A DNA stretch of 30,328 nucleotides from JABJPE01 sp036340215 (GTDB lineage: Bacteria > Pseudomonadota > Gammaproteobacteria > Comchoanobacterales > Comchoanobacteraceae): assembly GCA_036340215.1 (NCBI GenBank), contig JAYYZF010000093.1, positions 1 to 30,328 on the forward strand, in the 5' to 3' direction. This document shows, piece by piece, positions 8,205 to 15,755 of the stretch. The translations under genes and the position numbers were made by a program. Each line of letters begins with the position of its first letter. Positions within the stretch are counted from its first letter, which is position 1. The notes under the pieces are model-generated. The model saw nothing but the letters and a program-made list of their open reading frames with translations. It was not told the DNA's origin and ran no database searches.

Positions 8205-9266
8205 TTAATCTTTAGTATTTGTAAACTTTAGCTCAGGCTTATTTTTAGTGAAATATCTATTTATTTCCTTATCATGAAGTTGATCAGTCCATTTTGGTTT
8301 CTGGTCTTTATCTATGAGCTTAGCCCTAATTCCTTCCTGAAAATCATTTTTACAAATCATATTGCAGGCAAGTTGATACTCAAGTTTTAGAGCTGTTCTT
8401 AGATCTTTAGGAGGCTCGCAGGTCAATATCCTTGTTGTTATTATCATGCTATTAGGGGAATTATGAGACATTCTTTTAAGTGTTTCTTTAGCCCATATAC
8501 TACTGTCTTTTATTAAGCTATTTTTTATGCTTGATATACAAGAATTGGAAAAGCTTTTATTTATGTGCTCAATGTTTTCCTCTATTTTACTTTTAGAGTA
8601 CTTTTTACTATGTTTATTTAATATTTTTTGAATAATGATATTTGGATTGTCTCCAAGATTTAGAGAGCATATTTCATTTATTACATCATCAAACATATCC
8701 CACTCTAAGATGTGATCTACTAATTTGCAGTAAATAGCATCTTCTGCTTGAATGCTAGCTCCAGTCACTCCAAGGTACAATCCACATTTACCTTTAATTC
8801 TTCTAAGAAAGAAGGTGGAACCTACGTCAGGGAAAAATCCTATTTTGGTTTCTGGCATAGCTAACTCTAAGTTACTCGCTGCTATTCTATGTTTAGCAAA
8901 GATGCTTAAGCCAACTCCTCCTCCCATTGTAAATCCATTTATAAACGATATTATGGGCTTATTATAATTATTGATCTTTTCTATGAGTCGGTACTCATGC
9001 CATAAAGTATTACAATTAAACTCATAATCATTTTTATATAAAGCTTTTAAATCACCTCCAGCACAAAATACTTCCTTATGCTTTGATTTTATAATTACTA
9101 CTTTTATGTTTTTTTTGTGCTCCCATTCACGTAATTTTTTGTGAATAGTATTGATCATTTCTAAGTTAATTGAGTTTAGATTAGTTTTTTTATTAAGAGA
9201 AATTACTCCTATATTCCCACAATTCCCAAGTTGTTCATAAATTATAAGGTGATTTTTAGGATTCAT
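8205..9266 (-). CDS. 3-hydroxyisobutyryl-CoA hydrolase / enoyl-CoA hydratase family protein
   Basis: A crotonase-fold enzyme of about 353 residues, the length of the ECH_2/HIBCH branch rather than simple hydratases (about 260). From the ATG, CAGGDLK (residues 68-74) and GFTMGGGVGL (111-120) build the oxyanion hole, and the Glu of MPET and Asp of FPDVG (138-149) match the catalytic pair of human HIBCH, which hydrolyses 3-hydroxyisobutyryl-CoA in valine breakdown. I chose ATG 9266, which has GAAG about 10 bases upstream; a TTG three codons earlier (9275) has that same GAAG directly against it. The gene overlaps the end of the peptide-transporter ATPase by 11 bases and is the last gene of that operon, an odd placement unless peptide uptake feeds branched-chain amino acid catabolism; no other valine-pathway gene is in the window. 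Confidence 0.85.
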   Translation of the reverse strand: MNPKNHLIIYEQLGNCGNIGVISLNKKTNLNSINLEMINTIHKKLREWEHKKNIKVVIIKSKHKEVFCAGGDLKALYKNDYEFNCNTLWHEYRLIEKINNYNKPIISFINGFTMGGGVGLSIFAKHRIAASNLELAMPETKIGFFPDVGSTFFLRRIKGKCGLYLGVTGASIQAEDAIYCKLVDHILEWDMFDDVINEICSLNLGDNPNIIIQKILNKHSKKYSKSKIEENIEHINKSFSNSCISSIKNSLIKDSSIWAKETLKRMSHNSPNSMIITTRILTCEPPKDLRTALKLEYQLACNMICKNDFQEGIRAKLIDKDQKPKWTDQLHDKEINRYFTKNKPELKFTNTKD

Positions 9267-10890
9267 ATAATTCAACTTCAGGTTTATGGTATTTACTTAT
9301 AAAGGTACTCTGCATTTTAGGTATTGATTCTAAAAGTTCTTTAGTGTAATTGTCTTTTGGTTCAGTAAGAACCTCTTTTGTCGAGCCAGCCTCAACAATT
9401 TTTCCTGCTCGCATAACAATTACTTTATCTGCAAAGCTACTTACTAAACTAAAATCATGAGTTATTAATATATATGAAAGATTACTTTTTTGTTGTAAGC
9501 TTTTCAGAAGTTTAATGATTTGACCTTGTATAGAAATATCAAGAGCACTTGTTGGCTCATCACAAATAATTATTTTTGGCTGAATACTTAATGCTCTAGC
9601 AATGCATATGCGCTGCTTTTGCCCGCCTGAAAATTCATGAGGATATCTACTTTTCATGCTGGGATCAAGGCCAACTTCTCTCATAATATTATCAGTAATA
9701 TCTGATATCTTTTCTTTAGAGTAAAATTTCTTCCTGGCCTTAAGGCCCTCTTCAAGAATTTGTTGCACAGTAAATCGTGGATTCATAGATGTATCAGGAT
9801 TTTGAAAAATTATTTGGATAGAGTCTTTTAGCAAGTTATAGTTGCGTTTATTTTTATTTTTTAAATTTTGGCCAAACAAAGAGATTGTGCCTCTTTCAAT
9901 CTTTTGTAATTGCAAAATAGTTTTTGCTATTGTTGTTTTACCTGATCCGGATTCTCCAATAATTGCAAGGCTCTCCCCTGAGCTAAGATCGAAGTTTATA
10001 TCTGAAACTCCAAAGGTCTTCTTTCTCATAAGAAAACTAGAATTTGTAAAGTAACTACTTGAAACCCCACTTAATCTTAATATTTTATCCTGAATTACTT
10101 TTTTTTGCTCTACTATTGGTTGGATAGTAGTTGCTGATAGTAGTTTTCTGCTATAAGAGTGTTCGGGCTTTTTGAAAAACTCTATTTTATTTTTTAGCTC
10201 TAAAACTTTACCGCTTTTCATTACTGCAACCTTATCTGCGTAATCCTGCACAACACTAAGATCATGTGTTATAAATATGATGCTCATGTTGTATTTTTCT
10301 TTTAGTTTATTTATAAGCGCCATTATTTTTGTTTGGATGCTGACATCTAATGCGGTTGTTGGTTCATCTGCTATTAATATTTGAGGTTTACTAGCGATAG
10401 CAATAGCTATCATAGCCCTCTGATTCATACCACCGGATAACTGGTGTGGATAACTGTTATAGACTTTCTCTGGGTTTTGTAAATTTACTTCATTTAATAT
10501 CTCTAAAATATGCCTTTTAAAATCTTTAGTAACTATTTTGTGTATTACTAAAACTTCTTTTATTTGTTGCCCAATAGTTTTAACAGGATTTAGAGCACTT
10601 AATGCTTCTTGAAATATCATGCTTATTCTTTTACCACGTAGGTTTTGCATTTCGTATTCTGATATATCTAGAAGATTTTTACCCGCATAATTTATTTTTG
10701 CATTTTTACTAACTTTACAAGTATCTGGTAAAAGCTGCATTATTGCTAAGGCTGTAAGTGATTTACCACTACCAGACTCTCCAACAATTGCTAAAGTAGA
10801 TTTTTTTTCAAGAACTAGATTGTCTATAGTAACTACAGTTTTTGTAAATTTTAATTCCAAGTTATTAATGCTAAGTACCTCAGTACCCAT
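9256..10890 (-). CDS. Peptide ABC transporter, fused dual ATPase (OppD-OppF / YejF type)
   Basis: Two complete ABC ATPase domains in one 544-residue chain energise the OppB/OppC permease. Domain 1: Walker A GESGSGKS (37-44), signature LSGGM (151-155), Walker B ILIADEP (171-177), switch His209. Domain 2: Walker A GESGSGKT (312-319), signature FSGGQ (420-424), Walker B IIICDEP (440-446), switch His near 479. Both domains end with the short peptide-transporter tail (PEHSYSRKLL and PKDNYTKELL). E. coli YejF and GsiA are single-chain fusions of this kind, whereas classical OppD and OppF are separate. The ATG has GAGGAGATAGT upstream, an excellent ribosome-binding site, 9 bases after the oppC stop. 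Confidence 0.93.
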   Translation of the reverse strand: MGTEVLSINNLELKFTKTVVTIDNLVLEKKSTLAIVGESGSGKSLTALAIMQLLPDTCKVSKNAKINYAGKNLLDISEYEMQNLRGKRISMIFQEALSALNPVKTIGQQIKEVLVIHKIVTKDFKRHILEILNEVNLQNPEKVYNSYPHQLSGGMNQRAMIAIAIASKPQILIADEPTTALDVSIQTKIMALINKLKEKYNMSIIFITHDLSVVQDYADKVAVMKSGKVLELKNKIEFFKKPEHSYSRKLLSATTIQPIVEQKKVIQDKILRLSGVSSSYFTNSSFLMRKKTFGVSDINFDLSSGESLAIIGESGSGKTTIAKTILQLQKIERGTISLFGQNLKNKNKRNYNLLKDSIQIIFQNPDTSMNPRFTVQQILEEGLKARKKFYSKEKISDITDNIMREVGLDPSMKSRYPHEFSGGQKQRICIARALSIQPKIIICDEPTSALDISIQGQIIKLLKSLQQKSNLSYILITHDFSLVSSFADKVIVMRAGKIVEAGSTKEVLTEPKDNYTKELLESIPKMQSTFISKYHKPEVELYES

Positions 10891-10899
10891 ACTATCTCC

Positions 10900-12297
10900 T
10901 CAACTATTCAATTTTTTTTCTCTTGGGTCAAAAGCATCTCTGACACCATCAGCGAATATGTTTGCTGCTAACACCATCGTCGACATGAATAAGAAAGCTG
11001 CCGTTAATGGCCACCATATTGCTGGCTCTCTAGCAAGTTCAAGCCTTGCACTATTAATCATATTTCCCCAACTTATAGTAGTTGGAGCAACTCCAACTCC
11101 GATGTAAGATAGAACTGCTTCTGCAAGGACAAGTCCACTAAAGTCTATTACAGTTACAATTAATACAATGTGCATAACGTTAGGTAGTATATGCTTAAAA
11201 AGTATCGAAGGTTTACTAACTCCTAAGGTTTTTGCTGCAGTTACAAAGTCCATCTCCCTTAATTTTAATGTTTCACCTCGAAGTAGACGACAGAGAGATG
11301 TCCAGCCAGTTATTCCCAAAATAACACAAATCATCAGTAGTCGTACATCTGAGCTTTCCTCCATAGAGCCAAACCAAGTTGCGTGCTTTCCGAGCCAAAC
11401 TTGCAAGCTAAGAATTGCCGCAGATATTAATAGAATTCCTGGAATAGCGCTTATAGTTGTGTAAATATATTGAATAATATCGTCAATAACTTTTCCAAAA
11501 TATCCAGAGCATATACCGAATATAATTGCTAGAGGCAGACTAAATAAAGTAGTAATAGTCCCAAGAATAATTCCTGTGCGAATACTTTTCAAGGCCTGAA
11601 ACAAGACATCCTGACCAACTGTATTTGTACCGAATACATGGTAGTATTTTGATACTACTAGTAAACATGAGGAAAAAAATAGTAGTAATGTTGTTGTAAA
11701 GATAATATTTCCATACATAGATTTATTTAAATTCATAAGACTGCTTCTCATATGATAAGACCATGAGTTAGTTCCTTTTGTTATATATGAATATATCCCA
11801 ATAAACCCAAGTGAAAATATTAGTATGGTCAGAAAGTTAACCAGACATAGGTATAGCATGTGAGCGGCACTTAACGGATTATCTTTTACGATTTTTAGTG
11901 GCTCGTAATAACTTTCGTAATCACCATTTTTATTTTTAAAGTAACTTTTATTCAGATTATGAGTGGCAAATGGTTTAGAGTAGCTTTGCTCATCATCTTG
12001 CCCAAGTGGGGAAATGATTTGATCAAAAACACTATTTACATTATTTTTATATATTATACTGCCGTTATTCTCTCCTAAAGGTAATTTGAAATGAATGCTA
12101 TCCAATAAGGCTATAACAAAGAAAAATATCAATAATACAAAGCAGGAGTTATATAATTTAACTTTAAAAATTTGTTGCCACTTTTGAGATAGACGTTGGT
12201 TTTTCCTAATCTTAGCTATAGAAAATAGTAAGAGAAAGAAAAAAAAGTATAACATATAGTCGGTAGCTAAAATTACTGGCTTGATAGGGTATAACAT
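10900..12297 (-). CDS. Peptide ABC transporter permease, OppC-like with N-terminal extension
   Basis: The C-terminal half is a BPD_transp_1 permease: FGTNTVGQDVLFQALK marks the periplasmic entry, several helices follow, and the EAA loop (EMDFVTAAKTLGVSKPSILFKHILPN) that docks to the ATPase is intact. The N-terminal ~200 residues add two further hydrophobic segments flanking a periplasmic-looking stretch, making it about 465 residues against about 300 for E. coli OppC; similar extended permeases occur in other gammaproteobacterial peptide transporters. I start at ATG 12297, which has TAGGAAA five bases upstream and follows the oppB stop by 13 bases. A TTG at 12336 would overlap oppB but lacks a ribosome-binding site. 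Confidence 0.9.
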   Translation of the reverse strand: MLYPIKPVILATDYMLYFFFFLLLFSIAKIRKNQRLSQKWQQIFKVKLYNSCFVLLIFFFVIALLDSIHFKLPLGENNGSIIYKNNVNSVFDQIISPLGQDDEQSYSKPFATHNLNKSYFKNKNGDYESYYEPLKIVKDNPLSAAHMLYLCLVNFLTILIFSLGFIGIYSYITKGTNSWSYHMRSSLMNLNKSMYGNIIFTTTLLLFFSSCLLVVSKYYHVFGTNTVGQDVLFQALKSIRTGIILGTITTLFSLPLAIIFGICSGYFGKVIDDIIQYIYTTISAIPGILLISAAILSLQVWLGKHATWFGSMEESSDVRLLMICVILGITGWTSLCRLLRGETLKLREMDFVTAAKTLGVSKPSILFKHILPNVMHIVLIVTVIDFSGLVLAEAVLSYIGVGVAPTTISWGNMINSARLELAREPAIWWPLTAAFLFMSTMVLAANIFADGVRDAFDPREKKLNS

Positions 12298-12310
12298 AAA
12301 TTTCCTATTT

Positions 12311-13288
12311 TTAGTTAAATCTAATTCTTGGGTCAACTATGGTGTATACTATGTCAGTCAATATTAGACCAATCATATATAATACTGTTCCAAGAAATAC
12401 CATTGCTCTGATAATTGCAAAGTCTTGTTGTGATATTGCATCTATTGTGTAGCTGCCTAGTCCTGGAATACCAAAGAAAGATTCCGTCAAGAGCGATCCA
12501 AGAAAAATTAGGGGTAAAATAGCAACTACACTTGTTACTATAGGTATTAAAGAGTTTGGTAAAATATGCCTTGATAATACCTGTAATTGTGACAAGCCTT
12601 TTGAGCGTGCGGTTATTGCATAAGGTTTGTGATATTCCTCTAGGAGAAGTGTTCGATACCAGCGAACACCAGAGCCAATTCCTGAAATTACAGCTATAGT
12701 AACTGGAAGTATGATAAATGAAATAGCATTTATACCAGGAATATAGCCAGATATAGGTACTAACTTCCACAGTTTCCCAACTAGATATTGCCCTGCTATG
12801 ATGTAAAATAGCCCTGATATAGACATAAGAATAATGCATAGCACAATACCTCCTTTCTCTATATAGCTATTTCTAAAGAAAACAATAAGAAGTGAAAAAC
12901 TTATATTAACAAGTATTCCAAGTATTAATGATGGAACTGCAATTGCTAGGCTTGGGTACATCCTTTTCTTGATATCAAAGTTTATATCTCTACCTCCATC
13001 TGAAGTGCCAAACTCAAATGTTACTAGGCTCTTAGTTTGAGAGTAGAATAGAGTTTTTTTTATGTTTCTTGGAAAGTTTTCTGCTTGGTTGTAGAATAAC
13101 GGTTTATCGTATCCCTTGCTAATTTTCCAACGTTCTATAGCATCAGGCGTAATATTTTTGTTTCCTAATTGCATACGAGCCATGTCATCAGGGGTATTAA
13201 CCATAAAAAATAACATGAATGTTATTATATTTACCCCTAAGAGAATAGGTATCATATATAAAGTTCTTTTTAAAATATAACTAAGCAT
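12311..13288 (-). CDS. oppB: Peptide ABC transporter permease, OppB-like
   Basis: A 325-residue inner-membrane permease with the OppB/DppB N-terminus (MLSYILKRTLYMIPILLGV), six predicted helices, and the EAA-type loop EEYHKPYAITARSKGLSQLQVLSRHILPN for ATPase contact, ending in the conserved FGIPGLGSYTIDAI and DPRIRFN motifs. It pairs with the OppC-like subunit to form the translocation pore. It begins 27 bases after the oppA-like stop, with only a weak AGAG upstream of the ATG, and is followed by oppC in the same transcription unit. Confidence 0.93.
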   Translation of the reverse strand: MLSYILKRTLYMIPILLGVNIITFMLFFMVNTPDDMARMQLGNKNITPDAIERWKISKGYDKPLFYNQAENFPRNIKKTLFYSQTKSLVTFEFGTSDGGRDINFDIKKRMYPSLAIAVPSLILGILVNISFSLLIVFFRNSYIEKGGIVLCIILMSISGLFYIIAGQYLVGKLWKLVPISGYIPGINAISFIILPVTIAVISGIGSGVRWYRTLLLEEYHKPYAITARSKGLSQLQVLSRHILPNSLIPIVTSVVAILPLIFLGSLLTESFFGIPGLGSYTIDAISQQDFAIIRAMVFLGTVLYMIGLILTDIVYTIVDPRIRFN

Positions 13289-13315
13289 AAAAATCTCTGA
13301 TTTTAATTTAAGTTC

Positions 13316-15481
13316 TTAAAATTTACTTAACTGATTCACAAATGTCCTTCTTCTATAGCGAATGGTTGCTGGAACTAGAATAATTAAAATAGCTATGCTG
13401 ATTACAAACAAAATATTAATATTAGGTTTGTTCCATTTTTGCTGCATTTCTCTCCTTAACTTTCCATTTACAGACTGGTATTTCCAAGTATTATTAGCAA
13501 TAGGATTTATCTTGTTTGGCCCATTCCAGCTGTGGTCAAGTATGAATTTTTTTGAGAAAAAACCCCATATCCATGGTGCTTGTTGTTGGAGTATATCAGT
13601 CATTTCTGCTATTATTTCCGCTCTCTCACTATTGTTTTCAAGGTTTTTCATTTTTTCGAATAAAATGTCATATCTTTCGTTTGTAAAATTACTTGTATTT
13701 TCACCATTGTAGTTAACTTTGCCATTAGGTCCAAAAAGTAGGAATAAGAAATTCTCAGGGTCTGGGTAATCTGCATTCCAGCCTAGAGTATAAATTTGAG
13801 TACTTCCAGTTCTAATTTTTTCTTGAAATCTATTCCAACTGGTGTTGCGCACATACAAATCAATGCCTAGTTTTTTTAATTGTTTTCGATACCAGTTTGC
13901 TTGTGCTTTTGCACTTGGGCCAGATCCAACTGTATCAAGGTACAGGATTAGAGGTTTTCCATTTTTAATGTTTTTGCCGTTTGGGTAGCCAGCCTTTATA
14001 AGATATTCTTTGGCAACATCTAAGGATTTTTTCTTAATAATGCCATTTTCAAGTTCATACACATACGGATTATATTTTTTTTCATTTTGAAGCGAGCCAA
14101 ATATTCCAGGTGGGATGTTACTTTGCGCAACTACCCCTCTGCCGTTTAAAAATATATTAACATATTCCTCGAAATCTATAGCGATTGAAATAGCCAATCT
14201 TAGAAGCCTGTTTTCTTCGCTTTTACCTCCAACTACTGGATCTAGCATATTAAACCCAGTATAAAAAATACTTGGGTCAGTGCTGGTTTCAAGTGATATA
14301 CCAGAGTCTTCTAATTCAGATGTTAGTTCCATTTTGCCATTAGGAGATATTTGAATAGCTTGGTCAAAGTTATTTGAACTAATGGAGGACCTATCATAGT
14401 ATCCTTGAAGGAATTTATACCAATATGGGATATTTTCTTTTTCTAAGCTTAGAACATATTTATCTACTAATGGTAAGCTTTTGCCTTGAAGTATTGCAAA
14501 CTTATGATACTCGCTGTTGTTAGTTGTTAACAAGGGAAACTTTTCACCATGAAAATTAGGATTTTTACTCAGAATCATAAGGCTATTAGGGTCATTTTTA
14601 CTTAGCATAAATGGTCCAGAGCCTACAGGAAGCCAGGATAAAGTTAAGTTTTTTGCAGCCATTCCAGGTTGCCTGTAAAATTCATCTACTTCCCAAGGTA
14701 TTGGTGCAAAAAAAGGCATTGCAAGCCAGTAAATGAACTGTGAGTATTGGCCTTTTAATGTTATTTTGTATGTGTATTTATCAATAACACTGACACCAGA
14801 TATTTCTTTACTTCTTAAGTCAGGATTTCCGTTTTTTATAAAATTCTTTTGTAATTCTTCACTAAATTCTTGCAGTCCAACTATATGTTTTTCCATCATA
14901 CTTAGAATAGGAGAATTTACTCTAGGATCAGCCAATCTTTTTATTTCATAAACAAAGTCAGCAGCAACTAATTCCCTAGTGTCTTTATCTTTAAAGTCGT
15001 CTAATATTCTATATTTGCTCAGATTTTCTACGGGCAAATTTAAGTATTTGTATTCGTGAGTAGCATTTTTACTAAATGCCGGATGATTTTGATAAAATTG
15101 ATTAGGTTTGATATGAATGATATATTCAGTTGATGCTATTTGTGATTTATTCTCATTTTTAATGGTATTCCCATTTTCATCAAGATATCTAATTGTTGGC
15201 ATCTCGCTTGCAGATAATGGTACTAGCTCAAAAGGTCTTTTAAGGTAATGGTATTGCAGCGGTGGTTCATATATTTGACTTATAAATGCGTAGCTATCTT
15301 CACTGTATGCCTGTGCTGGATCTAGAGTTTTTGGTGGCGCTGAAAATGAGCTAAATATTATATTATCGCTTGAATTATAGGAATGTGGATCATTCCATGA
15401 ACTTTTTTTACAGTTACTTATTATTAAACATGGTAATAAAATTAATATATTTACAAAACGTTTGCTCACGTAATTTTCCAT
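13316..15481 (-). CDS. Peptide ABC transporter substrate-binding lipoprotein, OppA-like
   Basis: A family 5 extracellular solute-binding protein (SBP_bac_5) that would capture oligopeptides for the permease encoded downstream. The N-terminus KRFVNILILLPCLIISNC is a lipoprotein signal with Cys as the modified residue; Asn at -1 is atypical. The mature domain has the family landmarks DPAQAYSEDSYAFISQIYEP near the N-terminus and GWNADYPDPENFLFLLFGP near residue 590. At about 720 residues it is longer than E. coli OppA (543) and has an extra C-terminal hydrophobic helix followed by basic residues, so it may be tethered at both ends. I use ATG 15481; a GTG at 15469 with GGAAAA upstream is equally possible. 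An upstream in-frame Met at 15547 would lie ahead of the promoter and is unlikely. Confidence 0.9.
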   Translation of the reverse strand: MENYVSKRFVNILILLPCLIISNCKKSSWNDPHSYNSSDNIIFSSFSAPPKTLDPAQAYSEDSYAFISQIYEPPLQYHYLKRPFELVPLSASEMPTIRYLDENGNTIKNENKSQIASTEYIIHIKPNQFYQNHPAFSKNATHEYKYLNLPVENLSKYRILDDFKDKDTRELVAADFVYEIKRLADPRVNSPILSMMEKHIVGLQEFSEELQKNFIKNGNPDLRSKEISGVSVIDKYTYKITLKGQYSQFIYWLAMPFFAPIPWEVDEFYRQPGMAAKNLTLSWLPVGSGPFMLSKNDPNSLMILSKNPNFHGEKFPLLTTNNSEYHKFAILQGKSLPLVDKYVLSLEKENIPYWYKFLQGYYDRSSISSNNFDQAIQISPNGKMELTSELEDSGISLETSTDPSIFYTGFNMLDPVVGGKSEENRLLRLAISIAIDFEEYVNIFLNGRGVVAQSNIPPGIFGSLQNEKKYNPYVYELENGIIKKKSLDVAKEYLIKAGYPNGKNIKNGKPLILYLDTVGSGPSAKAQANWYRKQLKKLGIDLYVRNTSWNRFQEKIRTGSTQIYTLGWNADYPDPENFLFLLFGPNGKVNYNGENTSNFTNERYDILFEKMKNLENNSERAEIIAEMTDILQQQAPWIWGFFSKKFILDHSWNGPNKINPIANNTWKYQSVNGKLRREMQQKWNKPNINILFVISIAILIILVPATIRYRRRTFVNQLSKF

Positions 15482-15496
15482 TTTCTTGGCTACGCT

Positions 15497-15525
15497 AGTA
15501 TAATATGTTAATATTCGAATGTAAA
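15497..15525 (-). promoter_or_regulatory. Sigma-70-type promoter of the opp operon
   Basis: On the minus strand TTTACA (15525-15520) and TATACT (15502-15497) are separated by 17 bp; each matches five of six consensus bases. The start is near 15490, leaving a very short leader of about 9 nt to ATG 15481 or 21 nt to GTG 15469. The -35 overlaps the T tract that ends the upstream RNA candidate. Confidence 0.6.
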
Positions 15526-15632
15526 AAAATAAAGGGGGGCCAGACAAAATCCACGGTTGTATAAGTTACTTGGTAGGCATTAATTATTCTAATTATGTCT
15601 CGGCCATGTGCGGGATATGTCAAAAGCCCCTT
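15523..15632 (-). ncRNA. Structured small RNA candidate, about 110 nt, unknown class
   Basis: On the minus strand a perfect extended -10 is followed after 6 bases by AAGGGG, which pairs with CCCCTT at the other end, directly before ATTTTTTT. Nested inside are GACA/TGTC (15621-15618 with 15546-15543), ATCC/GGAT (15616-15613 with 15552-15549) and ATGG/CCGT (15607-15604 with 15556-15553, one G-U), and an inner hairpin TAATTA-GAA-TAATTA (15595-15581). That is a long rod closed from the first to the last transcribed base and ended by a U tract, as expected of a free small RNA. It lacks the SRP RNA signature (GGAAG/AGCAG region), and is too short for 6S, tmRNA or RNase P. It could also be a leader of oppA, but oppA has its own promoter downstream. 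Confidence 0.5.
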
Positions 15633-15638
15633 AAACTT

Positions 15639-15647
15639 ATTATAGCA
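15639..15647 (-). promoter_or_regulatory. Extended -10 promoter of the small RNA candidate
   Basis: TGCTATAAT on the minus strand (TATAAT at 15644-15639, TG at 15647-15646). The predicted start at about 15632 coincides with the first base of the RNA's closing stem. No good -35 is visible. Confidence 0.55.
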
Positions 15648-15706
15648 TATGTGCATGAAAATGCTGCTTTTTTTGCGTGATATTTTGTTATTAAAAGCTG
15701 TATTAT

Positions 15707-15715
15707 TGTTATAAT
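15707..15715 (+). promoter_or_regulatory. Extended -10 promoter for priA
   Basis: TGTTATAAT at 15707-15715 gives a start near 15722 and a leader of about 34 nt before the TTG start of priA. It is divergent from the small RNA promoter 60 bp away. Confidence 0.5.
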
Positions 15716-15755
15716 AAAATGCTAGTCATTATTATCTAACTTATGGAAAATAATT

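Noticed and set aside
12354..12839. Second minus-strand open frame within oppB
   Set aside because: It is an alternate frame wholly inside the convincing OppB permease, with low-complexity composition unlike a real protein.
15482..15547. Longer oppA start with 22 extra residues
   Set aside because: The upstream Met would be encoded ahead of the predicted transcription start and within the small RNA's terminal region; the lipoprotein signal starts cleanly at 15481 or 15469.
15523..15632. Structured RNA as SRP 4.5S, 6S or a known riboswitch
   Set aside because: It lacks the SRP GGAAG/AGCAG symmetric-loop signature, is too short for 6S, and shows no recognisable TPP, SAM, glycine, lysine or purine riboswitch core.
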